Shown here: positions 8,088-18,228 of the stretch, piece by piece
Numbering within the stretch: position 1 is the stretch's first letter
Layout: each line of letters starts with the position of its first letter
NCBI RefSeq assembly: GCF_023806125.1
Contig: NZ_JAMSKT010000013.1
Coordinates: forward strand, 1-64,000
Reading direction: 5' to 3'
Source of the DNA: Clostridium caldaquaticum
GTDB lineage: Bacteria; Bacillota; Clostridia; Clostridiales; Clostridiaceae
DNA: 64,000 nt
The notes under the pieces: generated by a model
What the model saw: only the letters and a program-made list of their open reading frames with translations
What the model was told of the DNA's origin: nothing
The model's database searches: none
Made by a program: the position numbers and the translations under genes

Positions 8088-10439
8088 ATGAAAAAAATTG
8101 AACTATTAGCGCCTGCAGGAAGTATGGAAAGCCTTTATGCTGCGGTGCAGGCTGGAGCAGATGCGGTATATCTTGGAGGAAGTAAATTTTCTGCAAGAGC
8201 TTATGCTTCTAATTTTGATGAAGAGAATATGATACATGCAGTAGATTACTGTCATTTATATAATGTTAAGGTTTATATAACTATAAATACTCTTTTGAAG
8301 GAAAGTGAAATTAAAGAAGCTTTAGAATACGCAGCATTTTTATATAGAATTGGAGCAGATGCCTTAATAATACAGGATACAGGATTTGCTTATTTATTAC
8401 GTGAAAATTTTCCGGATTTTGAGATACACGCTTCAACTCAAATGACTATCCATAATGGTGAAGGAGCCCTGTTTTTAAAAAAACATGGGTTTAAAAGAAT
8501 TGTTTTATCAAGAGAACTATCCCTTGAAGAAATAAAACATATATCTAAGGATTTAGGTGTTGAAACAGAGATTTTTGTTCATGGAGCTTTATGTATATGC
8601 TACTCTGGTCAGTGTCTTATGAGCAGCATGATAGGTGGGCGCAGCGGCAACAGAGGCAGATGTGCACAGCCCTGTAGGCTTCCTTACACATTAATAGAAA
8701 GAGGAAGCGGCAGGGAAAACTCTGCCTATATATTAAGCCCGAAGGATATTTGTACACTTTCTGATGTGGAAAAGATAATAAATAGTTCCACTACTTCTTT
8801 AAAAATAGAAGGAAGAATGAAAAGACCGGAGTATGTGGCTGGTGTGGTAGATGTTTATAAAAGAGCAATTGATAGTGTATATGAGGGAAAGAACTTTGAT
8901 TTTGAAAAGGAAAATAAGAAGCTTCTTAAGCTTTTTAACAGAGAAGGCTTTTCAAAGGCTTATCTTTTAGGAAACAAAGGCAGAGATATGATGGCTTATT
9001 CTTTTCCTAAAAATACAGGTATAAGGCTTGGAAAGGCGTTGAAAAATTCTCTTGTAGAGCTTGAGGAGAATTTATCTATAGGTGATGGAATAAGAATAGG
9101 AGAAGAAGGGTTTATTCTATCTAAGATAATAAAAGATGGAAAAGAAGTGTCTGAAGCTTTCAGCGCAGATGTAGTAAAGCTTGTACCTTCAAAATATAAG
9201 CCAGGGGATATATTATATAAAACCTCTGATAATTTACTTTTAAAAGAGTTAGAAGGGTTTTATAAAAGTAATTTTATAAGAAAGATAGATTTGTCTCTTA
9301 AGGTTATTTTTAAGGAAAATGAACCATTTGTACTCAAAACTGTTTATAAAGACATGGAATTTAAAGAAATTGGAGATGTAGTACAGATTGCTCTTAAAAA
9401 GCCACTAGATAAAGAGAGGCTTATAGAAAATCTTACAAAGAGTGGTGATACTCCTTTTAGATTTACTGATATAAAATTTGAAAAGTTTGAATCAGGCTTC
9501 CTTCCTGTATCAGGAATAAATGCTTCACGCAGAAGGATTATAGAACAGATTGAAAAATATGTGTTAGTAAATTCTAAGAGAGATGTTAATGGTTTCTTAC
9601 AATATCCGTCTTTTCAGGGTATTAGAAAGGTTTTGCCTCAAGCATTGGTTTTAGTAACTAGTAAAGAGCAGATTGATGCCTTTAAGTATAGCAATATAGA
9701 AGGAGCTTTAGCAGTAGACATATTTAAAAGGCAGAACAGATTAAATATAGAGGATATAATAGGTTTAGAGTGTGATAATATATATTTGAAAGTGCCGAAT
9801 ATAATAAAAGGGGAATTTGAATTTATATGCACAATAATTGAAAAATACATCCCTTATATTAAAGGTTTGATTACTTCAAATTTAGGCATTATAAGTAGGT
9901 TCGGCTGCAAAACCTCTATAATTGGAGATTATAAGCTAAATGTTTTTAATTGTTTTTCAACTTGGTTTTTTGATGATTATATAGATGGAGCTTGTATAAG
10001 CGTAGAACTAAATAAAAAGGAAATTGAAGGGGCTGTAAAAAATGCAAAGATGCCTCTTCAAGTAAAGATATATGGTAAGGAAGAACTTATGGTAAGCGAA
10101 TACTGCCCTATTGGAAGTGTATTTGGTGGAAGGAGCAGTAAAGCAGCCTGCAAAGAAGACTGCAGCAAGGGAGATTATGTTTTAAAGGATAGAAAAGGAG
10201 AAAACTTTATTCTTAGAACAGATAAATTCTGCAGAAGCTTTATATATAATTCAGTTTCTACTAATTTAATTTCCCATATAGATGAAATTAGAAATATGGG
10301 GATTTGTTCCTTCAGGCTTGATTTTATAGATGAAGATTATGATGGAACGCTAAAAATTTTAAAGGCATTTAAGGAAAACAAGTGGCCTTATGAATATGTA
10401 GGTTTTACAAGAGGTCATTACAAAAGAGGAGTTGAGTAG
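8088..10439 (+). CDS. U32 family peptidase/RNA-hydroxylation-type protein
   Basis: This protein of about 783 residues belongs to the U32 family. It shows IELLAPAGSMESLYAA at the N-terminus and the U32 signature EIFVHGALCICYSGQC near residue 165, followed by GNRGRCAQPCR. The C-terminal extension (DUF3656-type) contains another Cys group (YCPIGSVFGG, AACKEDC, KFCRS). E. coli relatives RlhA and TrhP act in RNA hydroxylation and depend on Fe-S metabolism, so proteolysis should not be assumed. The start is ATG 8088, seven bases after AGGAGA; TATAAT at about 8052 suggests a promoter. The mutS2 gene follows one base later. Confidence 0.88.
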   Translation: MKKIELLAPAGSMESLYAAVQAGADAVYLGGSKFSARAYASNFDEENMIHAVDYCHLYNVKVYITINTLLKESEIKEALEYAAFLYRIGADALIIQDTGFAYLLRENFPDFEIHASTQMTIHNGEGALFLKKHGFKRIVLSRELSLEEIKHISKDLGVETEIFVHGALCICYSGQCLMSSMIGGRSGNRGRCAQPCRLPYTLIERGSGRENSAYILSPKDICTLSDVEKIINSSTTSLKIEGRMKRPEYVAGVVDVYKRAIDSVYEGKNFDFEKENKKLLKLFNREGFSKAYLLGNKGRDMMAYSFPKNTGIRLGKALKNSLVELEENLSIGDGIRIGEEGFILSKIIKDGKEVSEAFSADVVKLVPSKYKPGDILYKTSDNLLLKELEGFYKSNFIRKIDLSLKVIFKENEPFVLKTVYKDMEFKEIGDVVQIALKKPLDKERLIENLTKSGDTPFRFTDIKFEKFESGFLPVSGINASRRRIIEQIEKYVLVNSKRDVNGFLQYPSFQGIRKVLPQALVLVTSKEQIDAFKYSNIEGALAVDIFKRQNRLNIEDIIGLECDNIYLKVPNIIKGEFEFICTIIEKYIPYIKGLITSNLGIISRFGCKTSIIGDYKLNVFNCFSTWFFDDYIDGACISVELNKKEIEGAVKNAKMPLQVKIYGKEELMVSEYCPIGSVFGGRSSKAACKEDCSKGDYVLKDRKGENFILRTDKFCRSFIYNSVSTNLISHIDEIRNMGICSFRLDFIDEDYDGTLKILKAFKENKWPYEYVGFTRGHYKRGVE

Positions 10440-10440
10440 A

Positions 10441-12801
10441 TTGAACGAGAAGGCTTTAAAAGTTCTGGAATATTTTAAGATAAAAGATATGATAAAAAAC
10501 TATACCCAAACTGGAGCTGCTAAAGATATTATAGATAATTTAAGACCTTATGATAATATTTATGAGGCTTGTGAACATCTTGAGGAGACTAGAGAAGCTT
10601 TAGAACTTTTAGTTAAAAAAGGGAGTCCTCCCTTTGAGGGGTTATATGATGTAAGAGAAGGAATAAGCAGAGCGGAAAAGGGTTCTGTACTTATGCCTGG
10701 GCAGCTTTTGAGGATAGCAAATATGTTGCGTTGTGCTAGAAGGTTTAAGGAGTATATTAACCATAAGGAGGAAGAAGAATCTTTCAAAGTTATTGAAGAT
10801 ATATGTGAAGGAATTGTTCCTATAAAAAAGCTTGAAGAAGAAATATTTTTTGCTATAGCAGGAGAGGATGAAATATCTGATAAGGCAAGTACTTTATTAT
10901 ATAATATTAGAAAAACCTTAAAGGATAAAAATGCTTCAATAAAAGATAAGGTAAACTCACTTATAAGAAGTAATTCAAAGTTTCTTCAGGATAACCTTTA
11001 TACTATTAGAGGAGACAGATATGTACTGCCTGTTAAAGCTGAGCATAAAGGGGCTGTGCCAGGCTTAGTTCATGATCAAAGCTCCTCTGGTTCAACACTT
11101 TTTATTGAACCTATGAGTCTTGTAAATTTAAATAACGAAATTAAAGAACTTATGCTGAAAGAAAAGGCTGAAATTGAAAGAATACTGGTTGAGCTTTCTT
11201 CTAGAGTTTATGACAATATTACAATTGTAAAAAATAATGCTGATATTATATGGGAATTGGATTTTATATTTGCTAAGGCTAAATTTGCAAGTCATCATAA
11301 CTGCAGCTGTCCAGCGATAAATGATAAAGGAATAATTGATATAATAGAGGGAAGACATCCACTTATAGATGCAAAGGTTGTTGTGCCTATAAGTGTTTAT
11401 TTAGGTAGGGAATTTACTTCTCTTGTTATAACAGGACCTAACACTGGAGGTAAAACAGTAACACTTAAGACTGTAGGACTTCTGCATCTTATGGCTTTAA
11501 GCGGAATTATGATTCCAGCTCGAGAAAATTCTACTGTAAGCTTTTTTCGTGAAGTTTTTGCAGATATTGGAGATGAGCAAAGTATTGAGCAGAGTCTTTC
11601 TACTTTCTCCTCTCATATGACGAATATAGTTAATATAATTAATGAAGCAGATGAAAAATCTCTTGTTCTTTTTGACGAACTTGGAGCAGGTACTGACCCT
11701 ACAGAAGGAGCAGCACTTGCTATGTCTATACTTGAAAACTTAAGAAATAGAGGAACTAGAATAGTAGCTACCACTCACTATAGTGAACTTAAGGGTTATG
11801 CTTTAAAAACTACGGGTGTTGAAAATGCTTCAGTAGAATTTGATGTGGAGACACTAAGACCTACTTATAGACTGCTTATTGGTGTTCCTGGGAAGTCCAA
11901 TGCTTTTGAAATATCTAAAAGACTAGGACTTCCAGAGTATATTATAAAGGATGCTAGGGAAAAGATATCCAGTGATACTCTTAAGTTTGAAGAACTTATA
12001 CAAAGTCTTCAGGAAAAGAGCATTAAAGCTGAAAATGATGCAAGGATAGCCGAAAGTTTAAAGTTCGAAGCAGCTAAAATAAAAGAGAAATATGAGGAAA
12101 AGCTGTTTAATTTCCAAAAGACTAGAGAAAATGCTATAATAAATGCTCAAAGAGAAGCAAAGAGGCTTATTAAAGAAGCTAAAGAAGAAGCTGATGTTAT
12201 TTTAAAGAATATGAGAGAGCTTGAAAGGCTTGGTTATTCTTCTGAAGCAAGACAAAAATTAGAAGAGGAAAGAAAGAGACTTAAGGCTAGATTGGAAAAT
12301 GTAGAAGATTCCATGAATAATACTGGATATGACGAGGGAGAGGGGCTTAAAGAGGTAAAGGAAGGACAGGAAGTATTTTTGCCTTCTTTAAATCAAAAGG
12401 TTATTGTACTATCAAAGCCAGACAGTAAGGGAGAAGTGCAAGTTCAAGCTGGTATTATGAAAATTAGTGTTAAACTCAAGGATTTAAGAGCTTCTAAAAT
12501 ATCAAAAGAAGAAAAAAAGGAAATAAAGAAAAGGGAAGTAAGTCTAAATTTAAAAGCAGTATCTTCTTCTGTTGATTTAAGAGGGATGGATTCAGAAGAG
12601 GCGGTATATAATACTGATAAGTATTTAGATGATGCCTATAGAGCAGGGCTTGGAGAAGTTACAATAGTTCATGGAAAAGGTACAGGGATTTTGCGCCAGA
12701 CTATAAACGAAATGCTTAGAAAGCATCCTCATGTAAAAAGCTACAGGCTTGGAAGCTACGGCGAAGGTGGGACAGGAGTTACTGTAGTTGAGCTGAAATA
12801 A
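10441..12801 (+). CDS. mutS2: MutS2 family ATPase/ribosome-rescue or recombination-suppressing protein
   Basis: This is a full-length MutS2 of 786 residues. It has the MutS-like core, a Walker A motif GPNTGGKT near residue 332, the Walker B/D-loop LFDELGAGTDP, a long charged coiled coil (about 515-630) and a C-terminal Smr nuclease domain from about residue 711 (VDLRGM, VHGKGTGILR). The Smr LDLR-type motif is kept as VDLR. MutS2 has been linked to suppression of homologous recombination and, in Bacillus, to rescue of collided ribosomes. The TTG at 10441 is chosen because GAGGAG (10426-10431) touches the earlier TTG. It is translationally coupled to the U32 gene. Confidence 0.95.
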   Translation: MNEKALKVLEYFKIKDMIKNYTQTGAAKDIIDNLRPYDNIYEACEHLEETREALELLVKKGSPPFEGLYDVREGISRAEKGSVLMPGQLLRIANMLRCARRFKEYINHKEEEESFKVIEDICEGIVPIKKLEEEIFFAIAGEDEISDKASTLLYNIRKTLKDKNASIKDKVNSLIRSNSKFLQDNLYTIRGDRYVLPVKAEHKGAVPGLVHDQSSSGSTLFIEPMSLVNLNNEIKELMLKEKAEIERILVELSSRVYDNITIVKNNADIIWELDFIFAKAKFASHHNCSCPAINDKGIIDIIEGRHPLIDAKVVVPISVYLGREFTSLVITGPNTGGKTVTLKTVGLLHLMALSGIMIPARENSTVSFFREVFADIGDEQSIEQSLSTFSSHMTNIVNIINEADEKSLVLFDELGAGTDPTEGAALAMSILENLRNRGTRIVATTHYSELKGYALKTTGVENASVEFDVETLRPTYRLLIGVPGKSNAFEISKRLGLPEYIIKDAREKISSDTLKFEELIQSLQEKSIKAENDARIAESLKFEAAKIKEKYEEKLFNFQKTRENAIINAQREAKRLIKEAKEEADVILKNMRELERLGYSSEARQKLEEERKRLKARLENVEDSMNNTGYDEGEGLKEVKEGQEVFLPSLNQKVIVLSKPDSKGEVQVQAGIMKISVKLKDLRASKISKEEKKEIKKREVSLNLKAVSSSVDLRGMDSEEAVYNTDKYLDDAYRAGLGEVTIVHGKGTGILRQTINEMLRKHPHVKSYRLGSYGEGGTGVTVVELK

Positions 12802-12835
12802 AAAGTGCTGGATATAAACTTATCCAGCATTTTTT
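12801..12835. terminator. Bidirectional terminator between mutS2 and the decarboxylase gene
   Basis: A 14-base inverted repeat (12801-12814 with 12821-12834), flanked by A and T runs, lies between converging genes and can serve both strands. Confidence 0.85.
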
Positions 12836-12840
12836 ATTAA

Positions 12841-14331
12841 CTATTCTACACTTATATATACAGCATCTTCTGGTTTTACAATTTTTATATATTCAACCTT
12901 TGGATCTTCTGTACCTTGAACATATAGACCTGCACTTTTTAAACGTTCTATATAGTCAACTATTTCTTTAGTAATTTTTTCACCAGGACAAAGTACTGGG
13001 ATTCCAGGAGGATAAGCAAGTAAAAACTCCCCGCTAATCATGCCGATGCTGTCTACAAGTGCTATGGAAGTTTTCACGCTATTAAAGGCTTCTCTAGGCT
13101 TTTGTATCTGTTCTGGAATAGCTGGAATATCTATAAAGTCTGACTTTCTATTACCTTTGCCATAGTATTCCAAGCTGATTTCTCTTAAGGCTTCCAGCAT
13201 TTTTTCAATATTTTCCTCAGTATCTCCAAAGGAACCGACTGCCAAAACATTATAAAGATCGGAAAGTTCCATTTGAATATGATATTTGTTAGAAAGAATC
13301 ATATCTAAATCATAACCTGTAATACCTAAATCTCTGCAGGTTATAGTTATCTTTGTGGGATCAAAAGCATAAGCACCAGCTCCTCCTAAAATCTCTTCTC
13401 CAAAGCAGTAAAATCCAGGAATTTTGTTTATTTCTCTTCTTGCGTAATTGCATAGGTCTATTGTTTTATCTAAAAGTTCTTTTCCATGAAGTGCAATCTG
13501 CCTTCTTGCACAATCTAAAGACGCCATCAATATGTAAGAAGGTGAAGTTGTCTGCATTAAGTTTAACATCTGTTGTACTCGCTGCTTATCTACTCTTTTT
13601 GAATTTACTTGGAGCAGTGAACATTGTGTAAGTGCCCCGATTATTTTGTGAGTACTTTGAGCACAAATATCTGCTCCGGCTTCTATAGCTGACATAGGAA
13701 GCTTTTCGTTAAATCCAAGATGAGGACCATGGGCTTCGTCTACTATTAATGGAATATCATAACTGTGTACAATTTCAGATATTTTCTTTATATCTGTTGA
13801 AACCCCGTAATAAGTAGGATTAATTATTAAAACTGCTTTTGCATCTGGATTATTTTTTAAGGTTTCTTCTACAGTTTTTGGAGAAACTCCATGTGCTATT
13901 CCTACAGTTTTATCTAGTTCAGGCTGCATATAAACTGGTACTGCACCGCTAAGTATTATTCCTGCAGTAACTGATTTATGAACATTTCTTGGAATAATTA
14001 TTTTATCTCCATCGCTGACAACAGACATTATCATAGCCTGTATAGCTCCTGAAGTTCCATGTATGGAAAAAAAGGAAGCATCACAGCCATATGCATCTGC
14101 AGCTAATTCTTGAGCTTTTTTTATTGGGCCAGTAGGATGATGAAGGCTATCTACTAGCTTAAATACTGTAACATCGATTTTAAAAGGATTTTCGCCTATA
14201 AAGTTTCTATATTCCTCGTCTATTCCGTATCCTTTCTTATGACCAGGTACATGAAAAGGAATGGTTTCCCTATTTACATACTCCATAAGAGCATCAAAAA
14301 GTGGAGTCTGATTTTGATCTAATTTATACAC
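12841..14331 (-). CDS. speA: Orn/Lys/Arg decarboxylase family, probably arginine decarboxylase
   Basis: This is a PLP-dependent fold-type I enzyme of 496 residues, the length of Bacillus SpeA-type decarboxylases. It has PFHVPGHKKG at the N-terminus, HGTSGAIQAM (phosphate-binding region), the PLP-ring DEAHGPH motif at 198-204 and the Schiff-base lysine in STHK at K229. The biosynthetic reading is arginine to agmatine, supported by a spermidine synthase and potABCD later in the window. Lysine or ornithine specificity cannot be excluded by eye. The GTG start has AGAAGGTG upstream. A possible leader hairpin precedes the gene. Confidence 0.85.
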   Translation of the reverse strand: MYKLDQNQTPLFDALMEYVNRETIPFHVPGHKKGYGIDEEYRNFIGENPFKIDVTVFKLVDSLHHPTGPIKKAQELAADAYGCDASFFSIHGTSGAIQAMIMSVVSDGDKIIIPRNVHKSVTAGIILSGAVPVYMQPELDKTVGIAHGVSPKTVEETLKNNPDAKAVLIINPTYYGVSTDIKKISEIVHSYDIPLIVDEAHGPHLGFNEKLPMSAIEAGADICAQSTHKIIGALTQCSLLQVNSKRVDKQRVQQMLNLMQTTSPSYILMASLDCARRQIALHGKELLDKTIDLCNYARREINKIPGFYCFGEEILGGAGAYAFDPTKITITCRDLGITGYDLDMILSNKYHIQMELSDLYNVLAVGSFGDTEENIEKMLEALREISLEYYGKGNRKSDFIDIPAIPEQIQKPREAFNSVKTSIALVDSIGMISGEFLLAYPPGIPVLCPGEKITKEIVDYIERLKSAGLYVQGTEDPKVEYIKIVKPEDAVYISVE

Positions 14332-14363
14332 TGTAAATCAGCACCTTCTTTCATAAATTACGT

Positions 14364-14397
14364 CCATAAAACCTTGAAAAATCAAGGGGTTTCTATG
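14364..14397 (-). promoter_or_regulatory. Hairpin in the speA leader
   Basis: CCTTGA (14372-14377) pairs with TCAAGG (14382-14387), and the stem can extend through A/T pairs around a GG bulge. It lies about 35-65 bases upstream of the decarboxylase start and, on its strand, ends in GGTTTTAT. It could be an attenuator, or a terminator from further upstream. This is only a structural observation. Confidence 0.3.
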
Positions 14398-14537
14398 AGT
14401 TGTACAAAACAATAATATTATATGTTATATAGTTTTTAAATGCAATATGTAATATTATAATATTTAGTATTCTCTCCTATATGAATGTATATAAACCTAA
14501 AATTATGGCAAGAATAGAAAAAGTAGGAGGGATAATA

Positions 14538-15125
14538 ATGGAAAATTTAAATGCTGTTAAAAGAGAAAAGAAAACATCCCATGAAGCCAGAAAAGAGAGA
14601 AGAAGCGGTAAAATACCAGGCGTACTTTATGGGAAAAATATTACAAATTTGTTATTTGAAATTAGTGAGTTAGAGCTTGCAAAAGAAATATCTAAAAATG
14701 GAGAGCATGGTATAGTTAATATCAATATAGATGGTGAAGAGCATAAAGCACTTATTAAAGAACTACAAAAAGACCCAGTAAACAGAAAGGTTGTACATAT
14801 TGATTTAGAAAAGTTATCTGATAATTCTGTAGTTGTTACAGATGTTCCTTTAGTGTTTATTGGAGAAGATAAAGTAGCTAAAAATGGAGGCATACTTCAA
14901 AAGGAAAAAAATAAAGTTAAAGTACAGTGTAAAGGAGGAAACATTCCAAAATCAATAAATATAGATGTATCTAATTTAAGCTTTGGTGATACGTATAGAT
15001 TATGTGATGTGGAATTCTCTAATGAAATAACATTTGTTGAAGATAGAAACACAGTAATAGCAACCGTTACTGATGGAAATACAGATGTAATAATAAAAGA
15101 TACTCCAGAGGTAAGTAGCATCTAA
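14538..15125 (+). CDS. rplY: Ribosomal protein L25, Ctc (general stress) type
   Basis: This 195-residue protein has the two-domain L25/Ctc layout. The N-terminal 5S rRNA-binding L25 domain (about 1-90) includes GKIPGVLYGKN and LIKELQKDPVNRKVVHIDL, and a TL5-like beta domain follows (NKVKVQCKGGNIPKSINID, SFGDTYRLCDV). It binds 5S rRNA in the large subunit. The ATG at 14538 has AGGAGG seven bases upstream, so the longer frame from 14481 is rejected. It forms a single-gene unit with its own terminator. Confidence 0.93.
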   Translation: MENLNAVKREKKTSHEARKERRSGKIPGVLYGKNITNLLFEISELELAKEISKNGEHGIVNINIDGEEHKALIKELQKDPVNRKVVHIDLEKLSDNSVVVTDVPLVFIGEDKVAKNGGILQKEKNKVKVQCKGGNIPKSINIDVSNLSFGDTYRLCDVEFSNEITFVEDRNTVIATVTDGNTDVIIKDTPEVSSI

Positions 15126-15137
15126 AAATAATCAGGA

Positions 15138-15166
15138 AAATAGTGGATAAATTCCACTATTTTTTT
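15138..15166 (+). terminator. Rho-independent terminator
   Basis: AAATAGTGGA (15138-15147) pairs with TCCACTATTT (15153-15162) followed by a T run, after the L25 gene. Confidence 0.9.
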
Positions 15167-15294
15167 ATAAAAAAAAATAATAATATGTGGAAAAAGTATT
15201 TTATTTCCATAATTTTATAGTATAATAATTATGTTTAGAATATAAATTTATGTATTTACTTTTTATAAGACTAAAGGAATATGGGAGGTTAACT

Positions 15295-17028
15295 ATGAAT
15301 TACAGAGAAAAATATGAATTGTGGATTAACTCTAATATGGTGGATGATAAAACAAAAGAAGAACTTAGAGGCATACAAGATGAAAAAGAATTAGAAGACA
15401 GGTTTTATAGAGAATTAGAATTTGGTACTGGAGGACTTAGAGGAATAATAGGGGCTGGAAGCAACAGAATGAATGTATATACTGTTGGCAAAGCTACTCA
15501 AGGATTGGCTGAGTATCTTTTAAATACATATAAAGATGATTCATCTGTCAGTATTGCCTATGATTCTAGAATAATGTCAAAAGAGTTTGCAGAAACAGCT
15601 GCTGCAGTTTTATGTGCTAATAATATTAAAGTGTACTTATTTGAATCACTAAGACCTACACCTATGCTTTCTTATACAGTAAGACACTTAAATTCTAAAG
15701 CAGGAATAGTTATTACAGCTTCACATAATCCAAAACAGTATAATGGATATAAGGTTTATGGTGAAGATGGAGGACAGGTTACTGATAAGGCAGCAGGAGA
15801 AATACTTGATAAAATAACTGCGGTTGATGATTTTTCCAAAATTAAAACTATGGATTTAGAAGAAGCAAAATCAAAAGGTCTCTTAATTATTATAGGTGAA
15901 GATGTAGATAAAACTTATATAGAAAAAGTAAAGTCATTAACTATCAGAGAAGAGCTTGTAAATAAATATGCAAAAGATTTAAAAATAATATATACTCCTA
16001 TCCATGGTACAGGAAACATTCCTGTAAGAAGAGTGCTGAAGGAACTTGGTTATGCAAATGTGTTTGTTGTTAAAGAGCAGGAGCTTCCTGATGGAACCTT
16101 TCCAACTGCAGCATATCCAAATCCAGAGGAGCCAAAGGTATTTAGTTTGGCACTTGATATGGCAAAGGAAGTGCAGCCGGATATAATATTTGGAACAGAC
16201 CCTGATTGCGATAGAATTGGTGTTGTAGTTAAAGACAACAGCGGTGAATATAAAGTGCTGACGGGTAATCAAACAGGGGTGTTGTTAACTCATTACATCG
16301 TTTCCTCTTTAAAGGAAACAAATAAGCTTCCTAAAAATGGAGTAGTAATAAAAACAATAGTTACTACAGAAATGGCTAGAAAAATTGCAGAAGACTTTAA
16401 TGTAGAGCTTATAGATGTTTTAACTGGTTTTAAATATATAGGTGAAAAGATTAAGGAATTTGAGGAAACTGGAGAAAATACTTATTTGTTTGGTTTTGAA
16501 GAAAGCTATGGATATTTAGCTGGGGATTTTGTAAGAGATAAGGATGCAGTTATTGCAGCTGCACTTATAAATGAGATGGCTCTTTATTATAAGATAAAGG
16601 GTATGAGTCTTTATGATGCGCTTATAAATTTATATAATAAATATGGTTTCTACAAAGAAAGTTTAATTTCTATTGAACTTCAGGGTAAAGAAGGCCAAGA
16701 GAAGATATCTAAAGCTTTAGAATATTTAAGACATTCCATGAAGCCAGCTGTGGATGGAGTTAAAATAGTGAGAAAGATGGATTATAAATTAAGTATAGAA
16801 AAGGACTTGTTAAATATTGAGGAAAGCATTATTAACCTTCCAAAGTCAAATGTTCTTAAGTTTATCCTTGAAGATGGCTCTTGGTTTGTAGTTAGACCAT
16901 CTGGAACAGAGCCAAAAATGAAAATATATCTATCTTGTGTTGGAAACAGCTTAGATAATGCTGAAGAAAAAATGGGAATATTCAAAAATAGTATAATGAA
17001 TATAGTTGAAGAAGCTTGCAATTGCTAA
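15295..17028 (+). CDS. pgcA: Phosphoglucomutase/phosphomannomutase
   Basis: This alpha-D-phosphohexomutase has 577 residues. The phosphoserine loop TASHNPKQYNGYK places the catalytic serine at S143. The metal loop DPDCDR, the sugar-binding GFEESYGYL and the phosphate-binding RPSGTEPKMKIY follow in the expected order. The enzyme interconverts glucose-6-phosphate and glucose-1-phosphate, the substrate of the GalU encoded at 19499, so the pair would supply UDP-glucose for envelope glycans. ATG 15295 has GGGAGG upstream. TATAAT near 15222 suggests its own promoter. Confidence 0.93.
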   Translation: MNYREKYELWINSNMVDDKTKEELRGIQDEKELEDRFYRELEFGTGGLRGIIGAGSNRMNVYTVGKATQGLAEYLLNTYKDDSSVSIAYDSRIMSKEFAETAAAVLCANNIKVYLFESLRPTPMLSYTVRHLNSKAGIVITASHNPKQYNGYKVYGEDGGQVTDKAAGEILDKITAVDDFSKIKTMDLEEAKSKGLLIIIGEDVDKTYIEKVKSLTIREELVNKYAKDLKIIYTPIHGTGNIPVRRVLKELGYANVFVVKEQELPDGTFPTAAYPNPEEPKVFSLALDMAKEVQPDIIFGTDPDCDRIGVVVKDNSGEYKVLTGNQTGVLLTHYIVSSLKETNKLPKNGVVIKTIVTTEMARKIAEDFNVELIDVLTGFKYIGEKIKEFEETGENTYLFGFEESYGYLAGDFVRDKDAVIAAALINEMALYYKIKGMSLYDALINLYNKYGFYKESLISIELQGKEGQEKISKALEYLRHSMKPAVDGVKIVRKMDYKLSIEKDLLNIEESIINLPKSNVLKFILEDGSWFVVRPSGTEPKMKIYLSCVGNSLDNAEEKMGIFKNSIMNIVEEACNC

Positions 17029-17035
17029 AAGATGA

Positions 17036-17055
17036 GAGTGAGGTAGTACTCACTC
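17036..17055 (+). repeat. Short inverted repeat between pgcA and TPR gene
   Basis: GAGTGAG (17036-17042) pairs with CTCACTC (17049-17055). There is no T tract, so it is not a convincing terminator; it may allow read-through from pgcA. Confidence 0.35.
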
Positions 17056-17087
17056 TTATAATTATGTTCTAATGAAGAGGTGATACT

Positions 17088-18164
17088 GTGCATGGAAAAA
17101 CTTATTTTACAGAAAAATTATCAAACCTATTGTTTCTTGATATAAAAAAAGAAAAACTTATGAAACTATTTAATGTGTATTTGAATGAGAATGTATATAT
17201 GCCAATAAAATCTGTAAAGATTATTGAAAATGTTAAAAAAGGGGATTCATTAGAAGAGATTCCTGTTTTTCTTTTCTTAGAAGGCATGTATTATGTTTTA
17301 GGGATTGACGAAAATTTTAAATATGCTGATATTTATAGGAGAATGCTTTTAAACATGCCTAGTAGTATCAATTTTATTAAAAGCATTGTTTTCAATGAAG
17401 TAAAAAAAGAAAATTATGCAGATGCTTTCATATTTTTAAAGGGATTAGTTCAGGTAGAAGAAAATGTAGAGAATTATGATAAACTGTTATCTTTAGCAGA
17501 TACTATAAGATATAAGGATAAAAGCTTTAAAAATGAAGAGCTTTATGTAATTGAAAAAGCAAAGCTATTTGACAATATCTCATCTCCCTATCTTTATGAG
17601 GCTGTAATTAAAAGAGAAGATGGAGATTATGATGGAGCTATGTTTTCTATTAATACTTATCTGGCAAAAGGCGGAGAAAAAACTTTAGAAGTATCTGAAT
17701 TTATACATTCTTTAAATAACATAATAAGTTACGAAAGAGGGAAAGAGCTTTTATATGAAGATGCAGATGGAGCTTTAAAACTTCTCATACCTCTTTTAGA
17801 GGAATATGGAGATGATGCTGCTTTATATTATTATATTGCAGTAGGCTACAGAATATTAAATAATTTTGAAAAGGCAATTTACTATTTGAATGAAGCATTA
17901 GCTATTGATGATGCGTTAGTTGAAGTAGTAAACGAGCTTGGTATAAATTATGCCTCCCTTGAAGATTATGCTACAGCAATAAAATATTTAAGAAAGGCCT
18001 TTGAGGCAACTAAGTCAGTGGAAATATGTACAAATTTGATAATGTGCTATCTTAACTCAGGTGATATACAGCAGGCTAAAAATCACCTGGAAATAGCGAA
18101 AAAGCTGGATGATAAGGATGAAGTAGTAATAGAGCTTGATAAAATTTTAAATAATAAAGCATAA
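17088..18164 (+). CDS. Tetratricopeptide repeat protein
   Basis: This 358-residue soluble protein starts at GTG after GAAGAGGTGA. The second half contains TPR units, for example AALYYYIAVGYRILNNFEKAIYYLNEALAIDD and the following VELGINYASLEDYATAIKYLRKAFEA-like repeat; the first half is helical and probably degenerate TPR. Such domains mediate protein contacts; no enzymatic motif is seen. It lies 60 bases after pgcA, possibly in the same transcript, and converges on the LCP gene. The function is unknown. Confidence 0.8.
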   Translation: MHGKTYFTEKLSNLLFLDIKKEKLMKLFNVYLNENVYMPIKSVKIIENVKKGDSLEEIPVFLFLEGMYYVLGIDENFKYADIYRRMLLNMPSSINFIKSIVFNEVKKENYADAFIFLKGLVQVEENVENYDKLLSLADTIRYKDKSFKNEELYVIEKAKLFDNISSPYLYEAVIKREDGDYDGAMFSINTYLAKGGEKTLEVSEFIHSLNNIISYERGKELLYEDADGALKLLIPLLEEYGDDAALYYYIAVGYRILNNFEKAIYYLNEALAIDDALVEVVNELGINYASLEDYATAIKYLRKAFEATKSVEICTNLIMCYLNSGDIQQAKNHLEIAKKLDDKDEVVIELDKILNNKA

Positions 18165-18165
18165 T

Positions 18166-18219
18166 AAAAAATATGGCTATCTAAAAAAGTTTAAAAATTA
18201 TTTAGATAGCCATATTTTT
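18166..18219. terminator. Bidirectional terminator
   Basis: A 19-base near-perfect inverted repeat (18166-18184 with 18201-18219) with A and T runs lies between the convergent TPR and LCP genes. Confidence 0.9.
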
Positions 18220-18228
18220 AGTTAAGTA

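Noticed and set aside
13353-13631. 92-codon open frame opposite the decarboxylase gene
   Set aside because: It lies entirely antisense to a well-supported gene, has no ribosome site and no recognisable protein sequence; the same applies to the other antisense frames in the window.
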